Shown piece by piece: positions 1 through 7,999 of a stretch of DNA of 64,000 nucleotides. Under the pieces are notes generated by a model that saw only the letters and a program-made list of their open reading frames with translations, was not told the DNA's origin and ran no database searches. The stretch is from NCBI GenBank assembly GCA_963578475.1, contig CAUZCL010000009.1, positions 1 to 64,000 of the forward strand, read 5' to 3'. The stretch is from SMYC01 sp963578475. GTDB lineage: Bacteria; Acidobacteriota; Vicinamibacteria; Marinacidobacterales; SMYC01. Position numbers and translations under genes: made by a program. Every line of letters begins with the position of its first letter. The first letter of the stretch is position 1.

Positions 1-1
1 T

Positions 2-616
2 TCCATCCGGAAGCTTCCGGAACGACAAAAGCAGGATGGACAAAAACTACCGAAAGGGGAAGGTTCGGAGCAAACCAACGAAGACGATACGTCAAGCGCC
101 CGAAGTACTCCGTCCGGAAAGAGTCCTTCGCCTGGTGAGACCTCACCGAAGCGCGAAGGGCAGAGTCAGGATAAGCCGCCGGTCGTCGAACCGCTGGGAC
201 CTTCACGTTACAAAGTAACGTTCACCGCGAGCGAGAAGTTCCACGACAAAATAGAGCGCCTCTCGGCACTCATGCCGGGTGCCGACCTCGTTTCCATGAT
301 GGAGGCGGCCGTGACGGAGAAACTCGAACGGCTCGAGGCCAAGCGCCTCGGCAAAGTCAAGAATCCGAGGAAGGGCCTCGACCAGGCCGACACCGCACCC
401 GGTGTGCGAGGTCTCTCCGCCCCGGTAAAGCGTTTCGTGTGGAAGCGAGACGGGACTCAATGTACCTTCGTGAGTGTTGACGGTCGACGATGTCCTGAGC
501 GTCATGCTCTGGAGTTCCATCACGACGACCCTTACGGATTCGGCGGCGATCGAAGCGCCAAGAATGTCAGGCTTCTATGTCGCGCGCATAATCGTTACAT
601 CGCGGAGAAAGACTAG
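2..616 (+). CDS. HNH endonuclease, 3' part (5' end outside window)
   Basis: The frame is open from the left window edge, so the start lies outside; about 204 codons are visible. A Pro/Ser/Glu-rich linker (roughly residues 1-69) is followed by a segment starting YKVTFTAS, a Leu/Glu-rich helical stretch ending KLERLEAKRLG, and a C-terminal HNH fold: RDGTQC, then CPERHALEFHHDDP, then NVRLLCRAHN. The HH pair, the Asn and the CxxH are the usual metal and catalytic positions of HNH nucleases. The layout matches a multicopy bacterial HNH family whose role is unknown. A truncated paralogue lies inverted about 360 bp downstream. The missing 5' end is due to the window edge, not decay. Confidence 0.85.
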   Translation, partial: SIRKLPERQKQDGQKLPKGEGSEQTNEDDTSSARSTPSGKSPSPGETSPKREGQSQDKPPVVEPLGPSRYKVTFTASEKFHDKIERLSALMPGADLVSMMEAAVTEKLERLEAKRLGKVKNPRKGLDQADTAPGVRGLSAPVKRFVWKRDGTQCTFVSVDGRRCPERHALEFHHDDPYGFGGDRSAKNVRLLCRAHNRYIAEKD

Positions 617-971
617 GCAAAGAGAAGATGGACCAGTCCCGCCGACGCGCCGATCGTGTCCGTGAACGGGCGCCTTCGTTTTCACTTTTTCCAGACGGAG
701 TACAAAAGATGAGACCTTTCGTTTTGCGGAGCGATTTGCGGCGAGCGCCGCGTCGAGACGGAAACTAACTTCCCATTCTTGGCTGCCGTTGCATCCCACT
801 TGGGACCGCCGACCGGGCGCACTTATTAGATTCGATGGGCACCAAGGATGGGACATATTCTTGCTCGGACCAAAAGCTCCAGAATCGTACACCCTGTACG
901 AATCCTAGATTTTTTCTCACGTCCTGTGCCTGGACACAGTTCCAAAGGACGGCGGCCACTCACCTACACGG
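617..971. other. Intergenic stretch, no supported gene
   Basis: I see no convincing gene in these 355 bases on either strand; the short open frames show no family resemblance. The only structure noted is a perfect short inverted repeat GTACA-CCC-TGTAC at 887-899, followed about ten bases later by a run of six T. It could be a weak terminator or a protein site, but nothing supports either choice. Confidence 0.4.
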
Positions 972-1277
972 TCAGCCGAAACGCTTGGCTTCGAGCCGCT
1001 CGAGCTTTTCGCGCACGGCCGCGTCGATAATCGAAGCGAGGTCGCTGCCGGGAATGAGTGCCTCGAGTCGCTCTAGCTTGTGGCGACGCAAGGAGCTCGC
1101 TGTGAATTCAACTTTAAAACGGAAAGACGTCGGGCATCGACCTCCGCGATGTGCGACGAGCACGGATTCGACGCGCCGCGACTGTTTCAAGACTTCCGGC
1201 AGGCGAACGATGATGTCTTTCGACGTCTGGTCAACTGTTTCGAAACACGCAACTCTCGCACCCCCGCACGCTGACAC
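972..1277 (-). pseudogene. Remnant of an HNH-endonuclease paralogue
   Basis: The C-terminal half of this minus-strand frame reads FKVEFTASSLRRHKLERL, then IPGSDLASIIDAAV, then EKLERLEAKRFG and a stop. This is the same helical segment as residues 70-115 of the HNH gene at 2-616, but it ends before any HNH domain. The first 50 or so residues show only vague resemblance to that family. The piece therefore lacks its nuclease domain and probably its N-terminus. It faces the other copy, making an imperfect inverted repeat. Decay after duplication is the simplest reading; a short expressed protein cannot be excluded. Confidence 0.65.
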
Positions 1278-1332
1278 CGCACGCCTAACCCGGGCGACGG
1301 CGCGCTACTTCCGTCACGGGATCAAGATGCGA

Positions 1333-1338
1333 TAAACT
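1333..1338 (+). promoter_or_regulatory. Candidate -10 element of a leaderless promoter
   Basis: TAAACT lies nine bases before the ATG of the amidohydrolase at 1348, and the bases between carry no Shine-Dalgarno sequence. It belongs to a set of similarly placed hexamers in this window. No clear -35 box was identified. Confidence 0.35.
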
Positions 1339-1347
1339 TCGCGGACC

Positions 1348-3063
1348 ATGAATAAATGCGCGATTCTCTGGCTCCTTTTTACTGCCGCGACGACGACCGC
1401 GCAGGAGCTCGAACTCCTGCTCTTGGATGCCCACGTCATCGACGGTACAGGGAACCCATGGTTCGAGGCGGATATCGGGATCCGAAACGGCCGTATCGTT
1501 GCCGTCGGCGATCTCGACGAACGTGTCGCCGCGCGCCGGATCGATCTCGATGGTCTCACCATAGCTCCGGGATTCATCGATCTGCACTCTCATGCAGACG
1601 GCTACCGCGGAAACGGGTTGCGATCCGAGGACGCGCGACGGCGCGCCGCGCCCAACTTGGTGAGCCAAGGCGTGACGACGGTGGTTGTCAACCAAGATGG
1701 CCGATCCCCGCTTTCGATCGCAGCTCAGAAACAGGAGCTCGAAGAGAAACAATTCGGACCGAATGCAGTGCTCATGGTAGGGCATAACACCGTCCGCGCG
1801 ATGGCAATGGCGGAAAATCCGGATGAGCCCTTTGCGGACGAAGAGATCGGCCATATGCAGCGCCTCGCGACGCCGGCCGAGATCGCGACGATGCGCCGTC
1901 TCGTTGTCGAGGGTATAGAGGCCGGCGCTTACGGGATGACCGCGGGCCTCGAATACATCCCCGGACGCTGGAGCGATACGGAAGAAGTCATCGCGGTGGT
2001 CGGAGCTCTTGCGCCCTATCACGGTGTTTTCGTGGAGCACGAGCGCGCTTCCGGCGCCGACCCGATGTGGTATCTCCCGAGCCACGAGATGCCCGGCCAG
2101 CCGACCTTTCTCGATTCGATCGAGGAGACCATAGCCATCGCGGAGCGCACGGGTGTGACGTCGGTCGCGACGCACGCGAAGGCGCGGGGGGCGGATTTTT
2201 GGGGCTCGAGCCGGGCCGCGGTGCAGCTCATTACGCGCGCGCGCGCTCGTGGCGTACCGATTTTCGCGGACCACTATCCCTACAACACAACCGGAAGCGA
2301 TGGGTCGACGCGATTGATACCCCGATGGGTGCACGGCGACGAACGCGAGAAGCTCACCCACGCGGAAGCGCTCGAGGACGTGCTGACAAACGGAGCTCAG
2401 ACGCGCGCGCTCGAAGGCGACATTCTTCACGAGCTGAACCGTCGCGGCGGCGCCGAGAACATCGTCGTAATGAAGTTCCCGATCGAGAGCTATGTCGGAA
2501 AGACCCTCGCAGAGCTAATGAAAGAGCTCCAGCTCGATGCGGTCGAGCTCGCGCTTCATCTTCAGAGAGAAGGCTTCGCCGATCAACGTGGGGGCGCGCA
2601 GCTTCGCGGTTATTCCTTGTCCGAGATCGATGTTGATATCTACGCCTCCGAGACATGGATGGCGACAGCGTCAGATGCTGGCACCGCACTGCCGGGCGAC
2701 GGCTTCGTGCATGCGCGTTATTACGGCACCTTTCCTCGCAAAGTGCGCCGCTATGCGATGGAGCGCGGGAGGCTTTCCGTCGAGAGCGCCATTCGATCGG
2801 CAACGTCGCTTCCCGCGCAAATCCTCGGCTTTCGTAACCGCGGTCTCGTGCGCGAAGGCTTTCATGCGGATCTCGTCGTGCTGGATCTCGCGACCTTCCG
2901 TGACACGGCGACGTTTTTTGAGCCGCATCAATACGCTGAAGGCGTCGAACACGTGCTCGTCGGCGGGGCGTTCGTGGTGGAGGATGGCGCGCTCACGTGG
3001 GCACTTCCGGGTGTCGTGGTAACACCGCGCGAAGGCCGAGAGCCGCCTACGATCGTACCTTGA
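1348..3063 (+). CDS. Secreted N-acyl-D-amino-acid deacylase family amidohydrolase
   Basis: 571 residues, the usual length for D-aminoacylase-type amidohydrolases. Residues 1-19 form a signal peptide, so it should act in the periplasm or outside. The metal-dependent TIM barrel shows GFIDLHSHAD (His80, Ser, His82), GVTTVVVNQDG, EHERASG, THAKARG, DHYPYN and a late ASDAG segment that supplies the catalytic Asp. The usual Cys of the GNCG loop is replaced by NQDG, a variant known within the family. The likely reaction is hydrolysis of N-acyl-D-amino acids or related D-peptides; the exact substrate cannot be read. A TTG start of the next gene overlaps its stop, so the pair is probably co-translated. 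No Shine-Dalgarno is seen before the ATG. Confidence 0.88.
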   Translation: MNKCAILWLLFTAATTTAQELELLLLDAHVIDGTGNPWFEADIGIRNGRIVAVGDLDERVAARRIDLDGLTIAPGFIDLHSHADGYRGNGLRSEDARRRAAPNLVSQGVTTVVVNQDGRSPLSIAAQKQELEEKQFGPNAVLMVGHNTVRAMAMAENPDEPFADEEIGHMQRLATPAEIATMRRLVVEGIEAGAYGMTAGLEYIPGRWSDTEEVIAVVGALAPYHGVFVEHERASGADPMWYLPSHEMPGQPTFLDSIEETIAIAERTGVTSVATHAKARGADFWGSSRAAVQLITRARARGVPIFADHYPYNTTGSDGSTRLIPRWVHGDEREKLTHAEALEDVLTNGAQTRALEGDILHELNRRGGAENIVVMKFPIESYVGKTLAELMKELQLDAVELALHLQREGFADQRGGAQLRGYSLSEIDVDIYASETWMATASDAGTALPGDGFVHARYYGTFPRKVRRYAMERGRLSVESAIRSATSLPAQILGFRNRGLVREGFHADLVVLDLATFRDTATFFEPHQYAEGVEHVLVGGAFVVEDGALTWALPGVVVTPREGREPPTIVP

Positions 3064-3806
3064 ACGAGGAGACCATCCGGAAGCTCAACGCGATCAACCG
3101 GCGTTTTTATACCGAGCGCGCGGACGAGTTCAATCAAACGCGGGAGCGCGCGTGGCGAGGGTGGGACGTGCTTTTCGATCGTATGGGGTCTCAGCTGAAA
3201 GCTGAGCCCAGGGTACTCGATCTCGGCTGCGGCAACGGCCGCTTTGCGCGTTTTCTGACGCAGCGGGGTGTGCGGTTCACCTACGTCGGAGTTGATGCGA
3301 GCGCTCTTGCGCTCGATCATGCGCGTCCTCGGCTTGCAGCGCTCGAGGCCATCGAGCTTTTCGAGCACGACTTCATCACCGGGCGCGAGCCCCTCCCAGA
3401 CGCGCTCGCGTCGTCAACGTTTGATCTGGTCGTCTTGTTTGGGCTGTTACACCACATGCCTGGGCGAGCACTGCGTTCGAGACTGCTCACCGAGGTTTCG
3501 GGACGCGTGGCTTCCGGAGGTATGTTGGCGTATACGACGTGGCGGTTCGACCAGTTCCCGCGTTTCGTCAAGAAGCTGGTGCCTTGGAAGGATTATCTCG
3601 GGGTGTCGTCGGAAGCGCTGGATGTCGGCGAGCTCGAACCTGGGGATCACATCATGACGTGGGGCGTGCCTGCCGCGTATCGGTACTGTCATGCGGCGAG
3701 CGAAGAGGAGTCAGAAACGCTGCGCCGCGAGCTGCCGCTTCGTTGGGTGGAGAACTTTCTCGGCGACGACGATTTGAATCGGTATGATTTGCTCGAGCGT
3801 GAGTAG
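3060..3806 (+). CDS. Class I SAM-dependent methyltransferase, Trm9/ALKBH8-like
   Basis: About 248 residues if started at TTG 3060, which overlaps the stop of the amidohydrolase (TTGA). The frame extends to 2997, but upstream residues are unlike the family. NRRFYTERADEFNQTRERAW near the start resembles the opening of Trm9/ALKBH8-type methyltransferases, which modify the wobble uridine of tRNA. Motif I is VLDLGCGNGRFARFL, followed by an acidic motif II (VGVDAS) and DLVVLFGLLHHMPG. A soluble cytoplasmic enzyme using S-adenosylmethionine is certain in outline; the tRNA substrate is inferred from resemblance only. The neighbours give no hint of the substrate. Confidence 0.8.
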   Translation: MNEETIRKLNAINRRFYTERADEFNQTRERAWRGWDVLFDRMGSQLKAEPRVLDLGCGNGRFARFLTQRGVRFTYVGVDASALALDHARPRLAALEAIELFEHDFITGREPLPDALASSTFDLVVLFGLLHHMPGRALRSRLLTEVSGRVASGGMLAYTTWRFDQFPRFVKKLVPWKDYLGVSSEALDVGELEPGDHIMTWGVPAAYRYCHAASEEESETLRRELPLRWVENFLGDDDLNRYDLLERE

Positions 3807-3817
3807 TGGCGTTTTGC

Positions 3818-5072
3818 TCACTGGTTCGTCGGGACGAGCCGTTCGAGCTCTTTGAACCAGTTCTGAACGATTTGGATTTTTCGCGGTGGTGGCATTGAAT
3901 CGCGAGAGTCGATCATCACGAAGCCTTGGCCGTCCGGCGCAACGTCATATGCGGCCAGGATCCCATCGGGAATCTCGAAAAGCTGCTCGGGGTTTCCGAG
4001 TACAATCTCGGAGCCCGACTGCACATCGACTATCATCAGTTTAGCCCCGTTCCGGTAGAAGAGCTCTCTTCCGTCGGCGCGCCATCTGCGCGCGGTGCCG
4101 CCCTCATTCGACACCTGCCATCGACGATAGGTAAGTTTCGATGGCCAACCCTTCCGAGATCTTCACGAGCATTAGGTCGTAACCAGTCCCCGGCCGGATT
4201 TCGTCAAACGCCAGCACATCGCCGCCGGGAGACCACGACCCAGCTCTTTGACAATTAGGACTCTCTGTGATGCGTTCCGCCTCGTCCGTGCTGGCAACCG
4301 ACCGCACATACAAGCTCTGCACACCGTTTCGATCGGATCTAAACGCGACCCGATCACCGTCGGGCGCCCACACAGGGATGCCTTGCGTAAAAGCTGCTGT
4401 AAACCGACCGAACGTGCTACGGGCGATGTCGTACAGCCAAAGAGAGGGGTTGGCGCCGTCTACGGGAACCACCATCAACGCCCCATCGGGCGAGAATCGA
4501 GGCGCGTCGAAATACGCCCCGGCGGACTCGACGAGAGGTTCCATCCGTCCGTGACGATCGACGGCAACAATCCTGAAATCCTTGCCCCAAGATGTCCCAG
4601 CGACGAAGACCAGCGTGCCATTCGAAGAAAACGCAAACTCCGCGTTCCCGGAAAGGGAAGAAGTCGCGACTCCCGAAACCACTTTCGTCGGCGTTCCACG
4701 AACTTCGAGCGCATCCAAATCGAATGGTACAGCGAAAATCGCTCCGTCCCGCGCATAAACGAGATGGCCCGTCGGACCAAACCGGGGATTCATGCCGCCG
4801 TCCAAGACGACCCGATACTCTCGTGTCTCGAGATCGAGTACAGCGATGGATCCGTCGTCGTAGGACTGCATGTCCACTGTACCAATACTGAACAGCACCG
4901 CCTTGCCGCCCGGCAAGATTTACGGATAGCGATGAGTCTTCTCTCGTTTCGATAGATCCAGCGTCGTCAATACCTCTTGCTCCGCGCCTTCGACACGAGT
5001 TCGAGACAAACCACTGTTGCAGGAGCGGTTGTCTGGTATTCCAACTCTACGTTGGTCAGAGCAACGAGCCAC
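3818..5072 (-). pseudogene. Decayed ser/thr protein kinase C-terminal TolB-type propeller
   Basis: Minus-strand remains of the WD40/TolB propeller that follows the kinase domain in many Acidobacteriota-type kinases. Recognisable pieces, in order, are SGLSRTRVEG, EVLTTLDLSKREKTHRYP, an in-frame TAA (4922-4920), ILPGGKAVLF, then a long propeller with FSPDGALMVV and WAPDGDRVAFRSDRNG, then after a frame change RWQVSNEGGTARRW and RADGRELFY to the end. The family normally reads PQILPGG, so the TAA replaces a Gln codon (C to T). Between about 4110 and 4200 some 40-50 residues of propeller are missing as well as the frame. The kinase domain itself is absent. Multiple lesions make this a true pseudogene. 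Confidence 0.85.
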
Positions 5073-5092
5073 CTCCGGGTGACACGATCGCA

Positions 5093-5665
5093 TTGCGCGC
5101 CCACGAAAAGGCAAAGCTGGATGAGCGGCTCGAGAAGGCGGGCTTTAGGCAGGAGAAGCACGAGGTGGAGCATCGCACTGCCGAGGGCCTCGAGAGCTGG
5201 CTCATTCTTGCCAAGCGCTGGAGCCCTTCTAACATAAGAATAAAGCTCGGTCCGCTCGAGACCGAATGCGTCGAAACAGACTCGCCGATGGACGCCCACC
5301 TCTACCGTAATTTTGCCTCCAATTATCTTCGAGAAGGAAAGCACTCCGACGCGGTCGCGACCCTTCTCGAATCGGTGCGGTGCCATCCGAACCATCTGGA
5401 CACCTCGCTCGAGCTAGCAACACTGCTTGTCGAGGAGGGACGCCACGGGGAATCCGTCGACATCCTCATGCAAGTCACCGAGCTTCACCCAAAATATGTG
5501 GACGCCTATCTGAGTCTCATTCAACTCCTCGTGCTTCTGGGACGACAAGTTGACGCCCGCGAAGTCGGTCGACGGCTCGAAGCTTGTTGCCCCGATCTCG
5601 CCTCGGAGCTCCGAGACCAAGCCCGAACCCTCATCGCAGGTGCCGAGGCGACCATTCGAGAATGA
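5093..5665 (+). CDS. Tetratricopeptide-repeat protein
   Basis: From about residue 66 the protein is a TPR array: LYRNFASNYLREGKHSDAV, then DTSLELATLLVEEGRHGESV, then AYLSLIQLLVLLGRQVDA, each about 34 residues. The first 65 residues (starting MRAHEKAKLDERL) show no repeat. An internal ATG at 5288 (MDAHLYRNF) is an equally good start and would give about 125 residues. No signal peptide or membrane segment is seen. TPRs mediate protein-protein contacts; partner unknown. It starts just beyond a decayed kinase gene on the other strand, so its upstream part could be rearranged sequence. Confidence 0.6.
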   Translation: MRAHEKAKLDERLEKAGFRQEKHEVEHRTAEGLESWLILAKRWSPSNIRIKLGPLETECVETDSPMDAHLYRNFASNYLREGKHSDAVATLLESVRCHPNHLDTSLELATLLVEEGRHGESVDILMQVTELHPKYVDAYLSLIQLLVLLGRQVDAREVGRRLEACCPDLASELRDQARTLIAGAEATIRE

Positions 5666-5689
5666 ATCGCGCCCGCGCGTGCAAAAGCG

Positions 5690-6715
5690 TCAGTGAAAAT
5701 AACGCCACTCGACGCTCACGAGACCGGAAAGCGAGAGCCTCGATCCCGATTTCAAGAGGCGCACGCGCGCACCGCTTCCACGATTGAAGATACCGTTCCT
5801 ACTCGCGGTATCGATCGCATAGAGCCTACCCGCGAGCTTGACAATCAAAAGATGGACCCGTGAGATATGTGGGTCCGACAAAAGGACGTCGCCGTCGCAA
5901 CGGTCTGAACGGCCCATGAGTACTCCGGCAGCAAGGGCGCGCCACCCTACCGCCATCGTACCAATCCCCTGCTGCGATCGGATCAAGAGCTCGCCGAGCG
6001 GCTCCTCGTCCCGCGACAACCATCCCTCGTCGATCGTCGCGGGTCGTGCCCGCGGCAAACGTCGCCGCTTGCTGCTTCGAAGCACCTGCCACATGTCCCT
6101 GGGTTTCTTGGGCCAGTTTGTCTCGGCGGTCGTCGGCACGAACATCACGGAATAACGGCCGCATCGAATGAACAACGCGTCCTCCGCCTCGCAAGCACGG
6201 AGCACGTGGCCGGCGTGATCGGTGAATCCCGAGGAGGTATGGAGATCGACGAGGCGGTAGCGTACGCGTCCGTTCTCCAAGAAGACTACGACCGCGAGGT
6301 GGCGGAGAGAGACCGCGGGGTCGTCAGCAAGCCATATATCCGCGAGCTCGTGGCGTCCCGCAATCGCGCTGTTGACCCCATCCGCTGCGCAAAGATGCGC
6401 CTTTGCTTGGATGCCGTCCTCGCCGAGAGCTACCACTGCGAGGCCGGGCATGCGGTGCTCCTCTATCCATGGACGGATGGAATCGTAGAGCTCAAAAAAG
6501 AGCATTCTCTGCCTTATGCCCACCGATAACGGAACAGCCGGCGGTACGTATAGGGTAGCTTCGTTGCCGCCAGGCTCGAGGGACGGTCTGAACCAAAACA
6601 CACGCGATGCGTCATTCAAAGTGGAAACTCCTTGGTTTATTTGGTTACCGATGCGATGAAACCGCTCTCTACTATTGGACGGAACGCACCCCCCATTTTC
6701 TGCAATCGCGAGCAC
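5690..6715 (-). CDS. Protein with two FHA domains
   Basis: 341 residues. The C-terminal third is a clear FHA domain: MGRSDRCDGDVLLSD, PHISRVHLLI, IDTASRNGIF; the GR, SRxH and N residues are those that bind phosphothreonine. An earlier segment (about 140-200; AGRHELADIWLADD, SLRHLAVVV, DLHTSSGF) looks like a second, more divergent FHA domain. FHA proteins usually read ser/thr-kinase signals or scaffold complexes. No transmembrane segment is seen. The gene is divergent from the one at 6747. The upstream-most ATG at 6715 is used; the first 60 residues are not alignable by eye and the true start could be internal. Confidence 0.78.
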   Translation of the reverse strand: MLAIAENGGCVPSNSRERFHRIGNQINQGVSTLNDASRVFWFRPSLEPGGNEATLYVPPAVPLSVGIRQRMLFFELYDSIRPWIEEHRMPGLAVVALGEDGIQAKAHLCAADGVNSAIAGRHELADIWLADDPAVSLRHLAVVVFLENGRVRYRLVDLHTSSGFTDHAGHVLRACEAEDALFIRCGRYSVMFVPTTAETNWPKKPRDMWQVLRSSKRRRLPRARPATIDEGWLSRDEEPLGELLIRSQQGIGTMAVGWRALAAGVLMGRSDRCDGDVLLSDPHISRVHLLIVKLAGRLYAIDTASRNGIFNRGSGARVRLLKSGSRLSLSGLVSVEWRYFH

Positions 6716-6746
6716 GAAAACCCCGTGCTAGACTGCTCCGGGCAAA

Positions 6747-7253
6747 ATGGGTGAAAAAGTCATCGTCATGGATCGCGGGAACGTCGAGTTCCTCTGTCCC
6801 GACGGTTGGACGGTAACGCGGAGCCCGCAGGGCCACTTGACCCTCTCGGATCCGACGGAGTCTTGCCGCCTCGAAATCTCTTACGCACGCCTGCCGGCCG
6901 ACGCTGCTAACGCTCCCGTCGACGTCTTGCTGCGACGCCTTCTCGAGCATGTGCCGGAAGCCGGCGCTGACACAAAGATCAACACGGTCGGGGAAACCGG
7001 TCGTCGGCTTGCGTGGGCCGACTACGCCTACCCCTCGACCCACAAACGGACCGGTGACGCCACAGAGGCACACGGACGATGGCTCATCGCCTCGAACAGC
7101 CTTTTTCAGTTGCTCATGACGTTCTACTACTGGGAGAACGATACTGAGTGCGCCGTCGCAGCGTGGGAGCGCTTCGTCGAGACGATAGCGCTCGGCGACG
7201 GTGCACAGCTAGGAAGTCCCGAAGAGCACTGGTCGATGCGCCGCAAGAATTAG
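6747..7253 (+). CDS. Hypothetical protein, 168 residues
   Basis: I do not recognise this protein. It starts MGEKVIVMDRGNVEFLCPDG, has a WTVTRSPQGHLTLSDP turn that suggests a small beta-rich domain, and ends with a helical Trp-rich part (FYYWENDTECAVAAWERFVETI). No signal peptide, membrane segment or metal motif is seen. A TAGACT hexamer lies 12 bases before the ATG with no Shine-Dalgarno, as for other genes here. Its last bases overlap the end of a convergent ankyrin remnant. Being next to an FHA protein hints at signalling, but only by position. Confidence 0.6.
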   Translation: MGEKVIVMDRGNVEFLCPDGWTVTRSPQGHLTLSDPTESCRLEISYARLPADAANAPVDVLLRRLLEHVPEAGADTKINTVGETGRRLAWADYAYPSTHKRTGDATEAHGRWLIASNSLFQLLMTFYYWENDTECAVAAWERFVETIALGDGAQLGSPEEHWSMRRKN

Positions 7254-7640
7254 CGCGTCGCGCCAGCGCCCTCGAGAGCCGTGGCCACGTCGGCGTGGCC
7301 GCGAAGCTCGGCACGCTCGAGCGCCGTCTAGCCGTCCGCAGAGACCGCGTTGGGGTCGGCCGCCGGCCAACAGAAGCAACGACACGACCTCGCTCGCTCC
7401 TGCTTCGGCAGCACACATGAGCACCGTGCGGTCGCGATGTCCTTTCGCGTTAGCGTCCGCACCCGCGTCCAAGCTGAGACGGGCTACCTCGACGCTCGCG
7501 CAGTTTGCTAAGATCGCGTCGTTCAACGCTTCACGCGGGACACGCGCTTCGATGAAATGTGCGAGCGCCTCGACATTGCCGCGCACCGCGGCGAGCGTGA
7601 GCGCGCTCTGGCCCGTGGTACGAAAACCGCTACCTTCAAC
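7250..7640 (-). pseudogene. Ankyrin-repeat protein, 3' fragment, frameshifted
   Basis: Ankyrin repeats are legible on the minus strand: GQSALTLAAVRGNVEAL, ANCASVEVARLSLDAGADAN, RTVLMCAAEAGASEVVSLLL. After a one-base frame change come AGADPNAV, DG, an in-frame TAG, and TALERAELRGHADVATALE ending GAGATR. The family expects a residue such as Trp at the TAG, so a G to A change is likely. The N-terminal part is absent: homology stops near 7640, just where the YccF homology on the other strand begins. Frameshift, nonsense codon and 5' truncation together mark a decayed gene. Confidence 0.75.
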
Positions 7641-7645
7641 GGTGT

Positions 7646-7999
7646 AACATCTTATGGCTAGTCTTCGGTGGCTTTATTGCAGGGGTCGGCTACATCATCG
7701 GCGGCCTCTTGTTCTGCCTGACCATCATCGGGATCCCGTTCGGTGTCCAGACGATGAAAATCGGAGTCGCAACGCTTACACCTTTCGGAAAAGAGATCGT
7801 GGAGCTCGAAAACGCCAATAGCACCACCCGGCTCGTTCTAAACGTGATCTGGCTCGTTTTCTTCGGCTGGGAGATTGCTCTCGCGCATGCCGGCTCGGCG
7901 CTCGTTTGCGCGGTAAGCATCATCGGCATACCCTCCGCCCTCCAGCACCTCAAGCTCATCCCGCTCGCCCTCCTCCCGTTCGGACGCGACTTGCGTTAG
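7646..7999 (+). CDS. YccF-family inner-membrane protein, 5' end unclear
   Basis: The frame reads NILWLVFGGFIAG, GLLFCLTIIGIPFGVQ, LTPFGKEIV, then FFGWEIALAHAGSALV, SIIGIPSALQHLKLIPLALLPFG. The duplicated TIIGIP/SIIGIP plus LTPFG/LLPFG pattern is the YccF domain pair, with about four membrane segments. Homology starts at the conserved NILW core at 7646, yet no ATG or GTG lies at the proper place; the first plausible start is TTG 7709, which would drop the first membrane helix. The 5' end may have been lost in a rearrangement that also cut the ankyrin gene. Its stop overlaps the stop of the convergent YjiH gene. Function of YccF is unknown. Confidence 0.75.
   Translation, partial: NILWLVFGGFIAGVGYIIGGLLFCLTIIGIPFGVQTMKIGVATLTPFGKEIVELENANSTTRLVLNVIWLVFFGWEIALAHAGSALVCAVSIIGIPSALQHLKLIPLALLPFGRDLR

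Noticed and set aside
887..899. GTACA-CCC-TGTAC inverted repeat as a LexA-type or other operator
   Set aside because: No gene starts near enough to be controlled and the repeat is short; mentioned only as structure in the intergenic stretch.
1285..2430. Minus-strand frame of 381 codons opposite the D-aminoacylase gene
   Set aside because: Antisense of a certain gene; no motif.
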